The notes beneath the pieces are model-generated. The model was not told the DNA's origin, made no database searches, and saw nothing but the letters and a program-made list of their open reading frames with translations. A DNA stretch of 64,000 nt from Echinarachnius parma (Eukaryota > Echinodermata > Echinoidea > Clypeasteroida > Echinarachniidae), in contig JBAMJV010009074.1 of NCBI GenBank assembly GCA_037951105.1, positions 40,928 through 104,927 on the forward strand, read 5' to 3'. Shown here one piece after another: positions 9,750-20,399 of this stretch (its first letter is position 1; each line of letters opens with the position of its first letter). Both the position numbers and the translations under genes were made by a program.

Positions 9750-11780
9750 ACTCTAAGGCTGATACACACTATTTAGCTGCATTAAGGGTGTTTTTCTTAA
9801 AACCCGTCCTGTGGACTTCCAGTAGCTTATTGACGGGGTAGGCCACATAGGTTGTGTTCCTAGAAGGTCCTAGAAACCATTTCTGGTGGCCAACCTTTTA
9901 CAGCAGCCCATGTCTGAAATCCTTAAAAATGGCGGTTTGCCCCCTGGGTATATGTAGGCAATCTTTTAGATTTTGTGATATTCAGTATTATGTAGGCAAT
10001 CTTGTTCATGATATGCTTTTTGTCCATCGATCTGCACTAGCTCGTATTTTTAACAAACACAATAAACTCATTGATGCTCTTTGCTGTTTTCCCCTATGTT
10101 CACAATAGGAATATGTTCATATTTTCTAATATTTTACACAATTCTCGTTTATCTAGCAGAGATACTTCAACTGATCTTTCTAACTATATTCAAACTAATG
10201 TACTAACATCATTATTATTTCATTGTGATAGGTTGTCTGTATATGTTATGTTTCTTTTTAAACCAATTTCATATTTGGAATTGTTTTGCGTGAAAATAAA
10301 TGCTACCACGCTAGAGACTGCAACAGCGAGCTATGGAATGGAATTAAGATCCTGATCACCTGAATGCAAATATTATATCCTTCCTCACAATCATACGCTA
10401 TGTTTTTGCTCGTCACTTCTATTACATGAAATCAAAACACGACCAGCATCTACTCTCGGGGTGGGGGGCACTCATGCATAATCGAGAACGGGTATGTGCC
10501 GCTTAAAGGAATCCCGTTTTCACACCCGATTGCCGCTCTAAAGATACCCGATTTTCAAAAGTTGCCATTTCATAGACCCCCGGAATGACTTGGATACGTA
10601 GTTAAGTAGCGCCAAGTCCATTATTCTTCTTCTAGTCAGCTCCTTGGACCACCATTTGGGCTTTTTTGAGGGTCTCCGTAGGTCTTTGGTAGCTCCAAGT
10701 CTATGTAATTTGTAGTTTTAGTCTGCTCCTTAGACCCCTTAACTCACGTTTTAGGGTTTTTGTAGCTCCAAAGACCCTGTAATTTATGCGTGTAGTCAGC
10801 TCTTAGGACCCCCATTTAAGAGTTCCGTGCGGCACACCCCCGTCTAAAATCAATTTCGAGCGCCCCCCCCCCCCCCTACCCCCCGGGGTGTATTAAACTA
10901 TGTAAATTGCCCTTTTGTTTGTGCATGCAAGTGCCTCTTTTATTCTTCCTTCAAATATGTTATATGATAATTTGACCCTATGAAACTATTTGCGTAATAA
11001 AAAATACTGTTGCCAGGTCGGGCACGACCAGGGCAAGCGATGCAAGGGACTACGCGACGTTTGCATACACTACGAAAGTACGAATACCCTGTGTTGTCAT
11101 GCAGTGCGATGTTCGCACAACCGTAACGCTGCTGTGTTCAACACAGCAATACGAATTTAAGCAATTGCTTGAACTTGATCTTTTGCTTGCCAAGCTCTTA
11201 CTTGTGCTTTAATGTAAAATTCCACTCCGAAAACCCCTTTCCATTGCTAGAAAGACCAATTAACACTGCCCACGGTCATCCCAGTCACTAATGATCATTT
11301 CTCACAAGATCCAGAAGATTGCAAAACAAACCTCCTCCTCAATCCAGCGAACCGCTCCTGTGCGTATCGCCATATTTGAACGAGACCGCCAGATTGGTGA
11401 CGTACAATGCGAGCTGGCTAATCAGAGATTTTGATTGGTCAATTACAGTTCGCCAAGTATTGTTGTTCATTAAAAATATATATATATTATTGTATCACCA
11501 ATATGTAGTGATTCTATTGACAACAATTAAATATAGATTTGACATATTATTTGCATTGTTAAAATGTAATATAATAGTGTAATATAACAAATACGTTAGA
11601 CCAAAGCTATAAATATCCAAATTTACAATTTTGCAATCAGCTGTGAGCCTATTCAATTCGCTTTCGATCGATCGCGTAAATTGTATAGCACATATAGCGC
11701 ATCCTACATAAAATCCCGTGCTTGGTATAATATATAGTATCTCCATCAGCTATTACAACTTGCCTAAGTAATTCTAACTC

Positions 11781-12125
11781 TTATATCTTCCGATTGCTAT
11801 GTTCATTTGCAAAGTTTACGGACTCGATCCTTCGCATGAGCAGTTCTCGCAAGTGTGGTTGGAAACAATCCGGTGTGAAGTGATCTGAACAAACGACATG
11901 ATTTCTGTCACATTTGTGGGTCCTTATGCTAAATTTCTCCGATCTGAGCGCAGCTAGCCATTTTTCACATCTTTTTCGAACCTCTATTGGAGTCGGAATG
12001 CTAAAATAGTTATTCCTTCTCTTCCTAGAAGAATTAAAAAACAACATTTTCGTGTGTAATAAAATGGCAGATGAGCGAAGGTGCCAGCTCGCATGTGACG
12101 TCACACAATCGATAGTATCGGCCAA
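11781..12125 (-). pseudogene. Partial THAP zinc-finger reading frame, copy 2
   Basis: It has the same 114-residue length as the frame at 1838-2182, with a handful of substitutions (for example FFRIPTP becomes YFSIPTP). The CSDHF block and the conserved tryptophan are kept, and the N-terminal cysteine pair is again absent. Both copies remain open over the full length. That may reflect recent duplication rather than selection. Confidence 0.6.
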
Positions 12126-12340
12126 AAATGTAGTATCGTTAATGCCCCACGTACGTATTTAAATATGGCGAAGGTGCGATTGGCGATACTCAAACTGGTG
12201 TCGTTTCACTGGGCCGTATGCAGAAAAGGTAGCAATTGCTTGTGCTAGCCTTTTGCTTGAATCGGTATGCATACAAACAAGCAATTGCTTGCAAGCAACA
12301 GCTTTTGCTTACAAGCACAACCAATTGTTACTGCTCTTAA

Positions 12341-12498
12341 AGGTAGTTCAGATTCGTCAAATGAGATGCGCGGCGCCATCTTGCATACGCGTTGCGCACG
12401 GTGCGTAATGCACGTTAGCTCAGTGTCATGCGGTGCGCGCAAACTAACCCAGTTCAAAATGGCGACCCGCTATGTATCATCCCCACGCTTGATGCCCT
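12341..12498. mobile_element. 158 bp TTAA insertion unique to duplicate copy 2
   Basis: Copy 1 reads CTGCTCTTAAGCAATTGC (TTAA at 2394-2397). Copy 2 has the same sequence split, with TTAA at 12337-12340 and again at 12499-12502. The insert begins AGGTAGTTCAG and ends GATGCCCT, so the ends share only AGG/CCT. It is CpG-rich compared with its surroundings. The empty/filled comparison dates it after the duplication. Confidence 0.85.
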
Positions 12499-12549
12499 TT
12501 AAGCAATTGCTAACCAAATAGTCAGGTGGCTTAGTGAAATTATCGTTAC

Positions 12550-13610
12550 CGGCCGGACAAAAGCGCCATTTTTGGCACACAGCTTCATTTCAACCTACTA
12601 AACAATATTAGAGGGGTAACCCAAGCCAACAAATTGCGTTTAGGGGCGTTGGGGGCGGGGGCGCTGTACCGGAGCCCCCAATTGATATTTAATGTAAAAT
12701 CACAGTAATTATTCTTCATTCAATTACATTTGATGATCTAAAATGAAATTTGTAAAGGTTTTGAAGTAATTTGATCAAAACCAGTGACTTTATTTATTTT
12801 TTTTGGGGGGGGGGGGGAGAGGGGCATTTTTTTTTTTTTTTTTTTGGGGGGGGGGGTTTTTCCCGGTTAGATTAATTTGTTATGTTAAAGATGTAAAATC
12901 ATAACAGTAAATGACCCCAGATTAGAAGTAGGTAAGTGGGGTGGATGTTTATGTATGGGAGCGGGGGGGGGGGGGGGCAAGTCAAGTATAATTTATGGGG
13001 AGCACACTATATATTTTTTAAATACACATTTTAAATGATGTTTGTGCACACTTTGCTCTGTACTGTTGTTATACATTCCATGTCATTGAATGACAGGGGC
13101 CATTTTTGGCACGGGGCTTCCTTAGGACACACTAAATGATATCAGGGTGGAAGCCCTATGCAAATATTGGGAATAAGCCTGTGGGGGCCGGGGGGCGTTG
13201 AGATGACGCCCCCAAATGTGGTAATCAATGTTCTATTCAAGGTTATTTGATCTGATTGTATTTCACAATGGAAACTAAGTTTGATGAACAATGAAATTTG
13301 TAAAGGTTTTGAAAATAACTTGATCAAAACCAGTGACTTTTTTTTTTTTTTGGGGGGGGCGGCTTTTTTTATTTTATTTTTTTGCCCGGTTAGATTACTT
13401 TGTAAAATCATAACAGTAAATGCCCCCAGATTAAAAGTAGTGGGGTGAAAAAACTTTATTTTGTGTGTTTTTACGAGGGGGGGGGGGGGAGGGGAGTGGC
13501 ACATCAAGTATCATTTAAGGGGGGCACACTACATATTTATCTTTAAATGATGTATGAGCACACTTTTTTTTCCTGTTATACAATTATTGGGGGCACACCC
13601 CAACCCCTAT
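12550..13610. repeat. Tandem duplication of a roughly 530 bp G-rich unit
   Basis: Units 12550-13080 and 13081-13610 share GCCATTTTTGGCAC, AACTTGATCAAAACCAGTGAC, a T run followed by a G run, CCCGGTTAGATTA and CACTTTAAATGATG-like words. Homopolymers differ strongly in length between units (for example T22 then G11 at about 12829 against shorter runs near 13340). An inverted scrap of the same repeat lies at about 14300-14400. No gene is seen. Confidence 0.7.
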
Positions 13611-14086
13611 CCCACTCAGTGACAGCGGCCGGGACCTTCAGCAGGAGATTGGGCGCTGAGGTACCCCAGAAACAATGACACCATTAGGGAAAAGTCCTTC
13701 AAAATACAGAAATGTTATTTATAGTCTATATACCAGTCAATTAATTGCATGTCCCCAATCAGTCCGACCACTCTACACTGCCTATGTATAATCCCTAGTA
13801 TACAACAGCGTCAATAAGTAGGGGTTGGGGTGTATAGGAAGCAATCAGGGGTGCCATGAGGTGCCAAAAATGTTATCCGTGAAAGGTGGAGGCTACATAC
13901 CTATACATACAATACATATTGCTAATATGCATGCATACATGTTCATAAATATTGAAAGTTGGTTAGATAATAGTGCGCTGTACAGTAATTACATTTCCTT
14001 CTCGTCACATACTGCCTTAAATAGAACAATCATTTAAACATAATACAAATAAGACTGTCTGATGTTGTATGCTGGTAACACCCTTT

Positions 14087-15970
14087 TCAACAGTCTGATT
14101 GAAAATATTGTCTTATCCACCAATGCATGATATTGTTCATCTTTGAAGAGGTACCTCTATTTTGCACAATTGCACTTGAAAAGTGGTGAACAGTCAATAT
14201 TTGCTTTTCTACATCTGCAGGTGGAACAGTCTCCTCTACAGGAGCATTTGTGAAGCTCTTGGCAGGCTTTTTTGAGACCTCTGGAATTGAAATTATACTT
14301 GACGTGCCCCCCCCCCCCCCCCGCTCCCATGCATAAACATCCACCCCACTACTTCTAATCTGGGGTCATTTACTATTATGATTTTACATCTTTAACATAC
14401 ATATCCACCAATGCATAATATTGTTCATCTTTGAAGAGTTATTAAGTGACGGTACCTCAATTTTGCACAATTGCACTTGCAAAGTGGTGAACAGTCAAGA
14501 TTTGCTTTTCTACATGTGCAGGTGGAACAGTCTCCTGTACAGGAGCATTTGATCAGCTCTTGGCAGGCTTTTGAGACCTCTGGAATTGTCCCCCATAATG
14601 GCACCCATGTCCCTGATTCTTTTGTTAATCCATAGTCCCGTGGAGATGATATATGCTGCTCAGACTCGCTGCTTGATGTCCAGATTCCTGCTTGAAACAC
14701 CACACGTTCGATGTGCTGGAGCAGTGCATTCTGCATAGGTGGCAGTTTTTAATCGTCCGATTTTCTTGACAGGAGAGACGTCTCCTTGCCTCATTGAATG
14801 AGCTTAGTGGACTTGAGTTGTCGTATATGCCAACGGTCAGTTGTTCAAGCGCCTGGAATGACTCAGAGTCAACGTTGCCTTCTTGCCTTTGCCATGAAAT
14901 GCTGATGTCGTGTCGCAACCCGAATAAGAATGTAACACTGGAAGGGCCTGTGACCTTGACTCCCCTAGACTATCACAGATGGCATCTCTGATCCGGAGAA
15001 CATCCGTCGTCTCAGAGCAGCAGGTTTTCCAGGAGTCCAATAGCGCCACCTGCACGTTTCACAATGTTGTTCTCTTGCTCGTGAGCCTGGTTGACTGGGA
15101 TCGAAGAAAACTTGTTTGACGTTTTGGAGAGAACCCAACTTAAGTGCTGCTCAAATTCCTTCTCTGATTCCTCTCTCTGGTGTGGACATGCTTCCACCTG
15201 GAATAGTTTGCATGGTCCAATGCGAAGAATAATGGGGTCAGCTCTTCTAGGACCTCCACATACAGTGGAAAGTTTGTTCTCTCTGTGAGCTCTGATGAAG
15301 ATGAGAATGAGGGTTTCATATTTCATGATCTGGTCCCAGAACATGAAAGTAGGGCTCTTCCTCAGCATGTCATCTCTCCACACTGTGGCTGATTGTTCAT
15401 CATTGGGGCATGTGCTGAGCATAAATGCCTCCTGCTGCAAATTATGCAAAGTCAAGAGAGAGACTTGATGAGCATGCCGGGTTCTAGTAAGGTGAGTCGC
15501 TTTCAAGAAAGAGTCTGCTGTGCCAACATATGCTACCTGCGCCTCTGTTAATGCTGTTGTCCAGCCGGAACTCTCGAGAAGATCACCAAGGGTACACCAC
15601 AGGGCCATTTCTGTGTGTAAGCTTACCACCTATCATAGCATGCACATTCTCACCATGTGTGTCAGGCCATTTCCATTGTACAAACAATGACAAACTTTGC
15701 AAGAGCACAAAGTGGTTGGTCAAATGCAGTGACTGGGATTTGTCCTGGATTTAGATACTCCACAGCTTCTCTCTGGACATCCATCGCATGCATTATCATG
15801 GCTGGCATGGCAGATATGTCATGGAACAGGGATAGAAGTGTACATCTAGCTGATGGGTCTTTTATTGCAAGTTGCTTTGAGGCGTCATATGCATCCCATG
15901 AGATAGCATCTTCACTATTCAGCTTCTCCGTATCAAGAAGAGGGAGCGCCTGATCAATTCACTTGTAATC
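14087..15970 (-). pseudogene. Decayed multi-domain gene with GCDTTSAF nuclease-like block and cysteine-rich tail
   Basis: Read on the minus strand from 15970 down, successive frames give a helical segment (AIKDPSARCTLLSLFHDISA), WKWPDTHGEN, TLGDLLESSGW with GTADSFLKATHLTRTRHAHQ, FSSIPVNQAHEQENN with KRAGGAIGLLEN, then LPVLHSYSGCDTTSAFHGKG, NEARRRL, LPPMQNALLQHIERVVFQAG, and a tail with CSCTGDCSTCTC and CSPLCKCNC. The order matches a widespread, mostly unnamed animal repeat gene family that I recognise from conserved phrases. GCDTTSAFxGKGKK resembles the FEN1/XPG helix-hairpin and the tail resembles a CXC zinc cluster. Frameshifts at about 15640, 15010 and 14740 and an internal loss after the QAHEQ block show it is dead. 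A 175 bp part of the tail region is duplicated (14100-14290 and 14405-14590). Confidence 0.65.
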
Positions 15971-16268
15971 TAGGCAGCTCTCAACTGGATATCTGGATAA
16001 CTGGATAACTGGATTGGCGTAACTCGCCCGCCCCTAAAAATACCGGCGCTAATGCACGCCGACCCTAGAGGTTTTTCTGATTTTTTTTTTTTTTTAATAA
16101 TAAAAATAATAAAATAAATAAATAAAAAATAGCAATAGAATTTGCAATTGCGATGTGTTATGCGTGTGTTTTTGTGTATTTTTGCGAAGAACACAAAAAA
16201 GAAAAAAATAATGTTTGGTTGCCCGTTACGCCAATCAAAAAAAAATTTTCAGGGACGAACACCATCTA
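15971..16268. other. AT-rich spacer before tRNA-like genes
   Basis: It contains a small direct repeat (GGATAACT twice, at 16000-16015), a T15 run and a TAAAATAA-rich stretch. No gene is seen. Confidence 0.5.
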
Positions 16269-16346
16269 GGGTTTTCTATAGCTCAGTCGGTAGAGCACCA
16301 GTCTAGCAATCTGGAGGTCTCGGGTTCGAATCCCGTTGGAATCCCA
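16269..16346 (+). tRNA. tRNA-like gene, anticodon AGC (Ala-type), copy 1
   Basis: It has a D arm GCTC/GAGC around AGTCGGTA and an anticodon arm CCAGT-CTAGCAA-TCTGG with T33 and anticodon AGC. The T arm is CGGGTTCGAATCCCG, so both internal Pol III promoter boxes are intact. The acceptor can form from GGGTTTTC and GGAATCCC with one mismatch, but then two extra bases precede the D stem. Without them the outer two pairs fail. A 31-39 T-T mismatch is also present. It is therefore either a divergent tRNA or the head of a tRNA-derived repeat. The second reading is favoured by its 287 bp tandem unit. Confidence 0.55.
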
Positions 16347-16555
16347 TTTTCTTTGACTTCTTTTAATCACAATATATTTCTGGTCAGTTTCTTTATATGT
16401 TTGAATTAATTATTACAAAAAGCTGTATCGCTTCGGTGATCCCTCGCATATATCCCTAAGTTGATTTGTTTCCTTCGGGTTTATGTCAGGTTCATAATAG
16501 CTTCTGACCATTCAGGCAATGAGAATTAAGGGGTTTCAGGGACGAACACCGTCTA

Positions 16556-16633
16556 GGGTTTTCTATAGCTCAGTCGGTAGAGCACCAGTCTAGCAATCTG
16601 GAGGTCTCGGGTTCGAATCCCGTTGGAATCCCA
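16556..16633 (+). tRNA. tRNA-like gene, anticodon AGC, copy 2
   Basis: It is identical over 78 nt to the gene at 16269 and lies 287 bp downstream, with a spacer resembling that at 36.8-37.5 kb. The spacer contains an ATCGC-TTCG-GTGAT hairpin (16427-16440). Confidence 0.55.
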
Positions 16634-16974
16634 TTTTCTTTGCCTTCTTTTAATCATAAATAATTAAACTGACGGTTCCTACTGTATTCACTAACTACTT
16701 ACATGATTATTATTTTATTGTGATCTGGTGTCTGTCTGTTTTATATAATTTTTCTGTTTCTTTTATACCAATTTCATATTTAAAATTATTTTGCGGGGGG
16801 GGAAATGCTACCAGGTTAGAAATAGCTAGAGCGAGCTATGAAAACGGAATCGAATTAAGATCCTGATCACCTGAATGCAAATATCCTTCCTCACAATCAG
16901 ACGCAATGTTTTCGCTCGTCACTTCTATCACATTAAATTAAGAAAACAACCAGCGTCTATCTTGTGTCATTACA

Positions 16975-17885
16975 TAAACATGTATTTGTTTTAATTTTTG
17001 TTTAATATAAAAAGCAAATGGGAACAATAGCCCACCAGAGTTTGAAAGGAGCTCCAGAGGAACAATCAATGGTTCACTGCAACTCAAATACCAAAGAAAA
17101 GATTATCTAATTTTAAAAAAAAGGAACACATTTTGGGGTGAACAGGACCCCTAACAAAATATTAATTAGAAATTAGAAATTAGAAAGGAGGTAAACATGC
17201 ACGCGGCTTTTGAAGGCTTGGAGACCAGTAATTGAGATATTTCCAACATCTGAGTCAGGGAGACTTTTCCAGATCCGAAATGCCGAGTGAATAAAGCTTC
17301 TGTCCAGGGATGAGGTTTTGGCATCTGGGAGTGCAAGTGCATGGTCCGGCATGGATGCACTAAGCCGGGTCATTCGCCGTCTTTCCAAGGAGGAAGGAAG
17401 CATGTCTCCCAAGTTATTTTAGGCAGTGTTGAGAGTGCATTTTGTACAGCACTGACACTGCAGCTACCTGGCGTCTATGTGCTAAGTTGGGGATTGAGAT
17501 TGGGTGCGAGCAGTGGACTCATCAACTCCTATGATCTTAAGTGCCTTCTTTTGGATGTTGTCAAGCAAGCTAAGAGTTGATGGGGAAGCATTTGTCCAGC
17601 AGATGGATGCATATTCCATGACGCTATACGAACCTGTGCTTTGTAGACTGTGGCTCTTCCTTTACAGTCGAGTTTGTTTAACACTTTTCTCAGAGCACCA
17701 AGCTTCTGTCCTGCTCTGGCGGTAATATCTAAGATGTGTTTAGACCAAGTTAGTTAGTTCTAAAGGAGATCGTTTTCTTGAGAGTGTATTGAATTTACAT
17801 TTTGATGGTTCAAATGTAACCTTCAATGTGTCTGCCCATGATTTCATCCTGGTCAGGTCTCGGTTAAGGCTGGCTGCAACAGTTA
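16975..17885 (-). pseudogene. LINE reverse transcriptase 3' fragment, minus strand
   Basis: The minus strand reads LNRDLTRMKSWADTLKV and SKCKFNTLSRKRSPL, then WSKHILDITARAGQKLGALR, then an EYASICW-like block after a frameshift near 17600. It ends with SSLDRSFIHSAFRIWKSLP and AFKSRVHVYL before a stop at about 17173. This is the thumb and C-terminal part of a LINE ORF2. The catalytic palm is missing. The 3' end has TTTCTAA repeats (about 17160-17187) followed by a probable 3' UTR to about 16975. The clade is uncertain (CR1, L2 or related). Confidence 0.75.
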
Positions 17886-18163
17886 GTTTTGTGTGTTTTT
17901 AAATGTGTTTAAATACATTTTTCTCTTACTTTAATTAATGTGTTTTTTTAATTGTCAATATGCCACAGTTTATAATGGTATTAAAAATGCAATCAAGGGA
18001 TCATTTTTACAAGCCTATATGTGTGTTTTATGATTCCCATCTTTTCTTTTGTGTATTTATTTAATTGTGACCAATCATGCATTTGATGTTCTTGCATATA
18101 TCATATATTTTATATTTGTCATTTTTACAAGTGGAAATAAATTGAAATTGAAATTGAAATAAC
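17886..18163 (+). mobile_element. LINE 3' end with ATTGAA tail, plus strand
   Basis: AT-rich 3' UTR-like sequence ends in GGAAATAA followed by repeated ATTGAA units at 18139-18160, after which the host repeat resumes. No coding remains. It may be the remnant of a separate LINE into or beside which the minus-strand one landed. Confidence 0.45.
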
Positions 18164-18306
18164 TTGCTATAGTGTTGTATTAAACTATATGCATAATTGT
18201 CCTTTTGTCAGTGCATGCATGTGCCACTTTTATTCTTCATTCAAAATGTGAACATTATAATTTGACCTTCAGGAAATATTTGCGTTTCAAAAAATACTGT
18301 TGCCAG

Positions 18307-18473
18307 GGCCCCGTTGCAGAAAGAGATACAATCGATTGAAAGTTGCAATTAATCCGAAGTCAGATCACGTGTTCTAGATGCGTAAATCTGAGTGGTTGAA
18401 ACGCGTTAATTTTCTGACTTACGGTCAATCGTAACTTACAATCGATTGTATCTCTTTCTTTAACGGGACCCTG
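18307..18473. mobile_element. Palindromic 167 bp insertion
   Basis: Copies 1 and 2 of the long repeat read TGTTGCCAGGTCGGGC without a break. Here the same words flank 167 bp whose ends (GGCCCCGTTGCAGAAAGAG and the complement of CTTTCTTTAACGGGACC) are inverted and contain AGATACAATCGATTG on both sides. The exact target duplication is ambiguous because both flank and end contain CAGG/CTGG. Confidence 0.75.
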
Positions 18474-18914
18474 GTCGGGCACGACCAGGGCAAGCTATGC
18501 AAGGGACTGCACGATGTTTCCATCCCTTTTGTTGTCCTGTAGTGCGATGTTCGCACAACCGTAACGCTGCTTTGATACACGTAAGCAATTGCTTAGGCAG
18601 TGTAAGCAAAAGGTTTCAGCACAAGCAAAAGTTTATGCATACGAATTTAATCAATTGCTTGAACTTGATATTTTGCTTGACAAGCTCTTGATTGTGCTAT
18701 GTAGCAATTGCTTATAAGCAATTGCTATTTTTATGCATACGGCCCACTATCTCAATCGTTCAGCTAAACATTTGTGATAATATACTAGCATTCTAATGGA
18801 GCTGAATTATTATGGGGGAGGAATATCCATTTACGCAATTGCTTATAAACAATTGCTACTTGTTATGCATACGGCCCATTGTAAGTCACTAATTCCAGAC
18901 TTGTTGAAGAGTCA

Positions 18915-19172
18915 TTGGGCCGTATGCATAAAAAGTAGCAATTGCTTGTGCTAGCCTTTTGCTTGAATCGGTATGCATAAAAACAAGCAATTGCTTGCAA
19001 GCAAAAGCGTTTGCGTACAAGCACAAGCAATTGCTTACTGCTCGTAGCAATTGCTTACCAAACAAGAAATTGCTTAAAACCGTATGCATAAAACGAACAT
19101 TTTACTTGTCTTGATAAGCAATTGCTTGCGTTTTTTCAAGCACCTCCAGACCAGCTTAAGCTCTGCTTACTC
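18915..19172. repeat. GCAATTGC-palindrome repeat, second full copy
   Basis: It is collinear with 2265-2524 and starts GGGCCGTATGCATAAAAAG. It holds repeated GCAATTGC palindromes and the motif TTTTGCTTG. The element recurs in inverted form within 18540-18748 and 19866-20036. Confidence 0.75.
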
Positions 19173-19254
19173 AGGACATTCGCGTATTAGAATCAGTTTT
19201 CATACCGCTTCGGGATGATTTAGAGATCCTGAGTCCACAGCTTATGTTGTAATT

Positions 19255-20215
19255 TCATATTTAGTCAAATGGCTGTTATTTTAGACATTTATATCCATGT
19301 AGGCAATCTTGCAAGTCCTTGATATGCTTTTTGTCCATCGATCTGCACTAGCTGGTATTCTTAACCAACACAGGAAACTCCTTGATGCTATTTGCTGTTT
19401 TTCTCCTATGTTCACAATAAGAATATTGTCATGCTTTCTAATATTTTACAAAATTTGTGTTTATCTAGCAGAGTTATATAATTCAACTGACATTTCCAAC
19501 TGTATTCAAACTACTAACATGATTATCATTTTATTGTGATTGGTTGTCTGTCTATTTTTATTATAAATTATAATTTCGCTGTTTTTTTTTAAAACCAATT
19601 TCATATTTGGAATTATTTTGCGGGAAAATAAATGCTACCATGTTAGAAACTGCAACAGCGAGCTATGAACACGGAATCGAATTAAGATCCTGATCACTAG
19701 AATGCAAATATCCTTCCCTCACAATCTGACGCCATTTTTTCGCTCGTCACTTCTGTCACATGAAATTAAAACACAACTAGCGTCTAACGTGCTGGAGTGT
19801 TGTATTAAACTATATGAATTGTCCTTTTGCCATTTTATTCTTCATTCAAATTGTGTACATTATAATGGGCCGTATGCATAAAAAGGTAGCAATTGCTTAT
19901 AAGCAATTGCTTAAAGCACAAGCAAGAGCTTGTCAAGCAAATGATCAAGTTCAAGCAATTGCTTGAATTCATATGCAAAAGCTTTTGCTTGTGCTGAAAC
20001 CTTTTGCTTGCACTGCCTAAGCAATTGCTTACGTGTTGGACAAAGGATCGTTACGGTTGTGCGAACATCGCACTTCAGGACAACAACGCTTCGTGCCCGA
20101 CCTGGCAGCAGTATTTGTTCTTACGCAAATAGGGGAGAAACAGCACAGAGCATCAGGGGAGTTTCTGTGCAGATCGACGGACAAAAATTGCCGTAAAAAG
20201 TGTAAAATAACAGGA
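19255..20215. repeat. Fourth copy of the long repeat with inverted GCAATTGC end
   Basis: 19285-19855 aligns with 1-490 and about 930-1010 of copy 1 and lacks the G-rich element. From 19866 the sequence switches to the reverse complement of 18240-18748, with GCAATTGC words and TGCGAACATCGCAC. It therefore forms an inverted pair around about 1.1 kb. Confidence 0.65.
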
Positions 20216-20399
20216 GTTTGATTAAATATGAAATCACAACATAACCTCTGGAACTACAGCCTATGTACAGATATGTTAGCAGTACCATAGCTAATTACAC
20301 AATCCGTTGAATCTATTGACTTGTTTTGACAGTCTTTTGTATTTGAAGCACTCAAGCCAACTCACCTAACTTGGACACAAGATTTGTTTCTTGTAAATA

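Larger units (their letters stand above)
9985..12519. repeat. Long duplicated block, copy 2
   Basis: This is the second copy of the block at 1-2416, starting at the same internal base as the window edge copy. It differs by scattered substitutions, a deletion near 11640 and a 158 bp TTAA insertion. Similarity ends at about 12519 after GCAATTGCTAACCAAA. The G-rich terminal-repeat element is retained at 10455-10890, with a shorter C tract than copy 1. Confidence 0.85.
16660..18748. repeat. Third, interrupted copy of the long repeat
   Basis: 16660-16965 matches about 200-490 of copy 1, and 18164-18748 continues the match (GTATTAAACTAT onward). The two halves are separated by LINE sequence. A 167 bp palindromic insertion lies at 18307-18473. 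The part 18490-18748 is inverted relative to 19866-20110. Confidence 0.7.
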
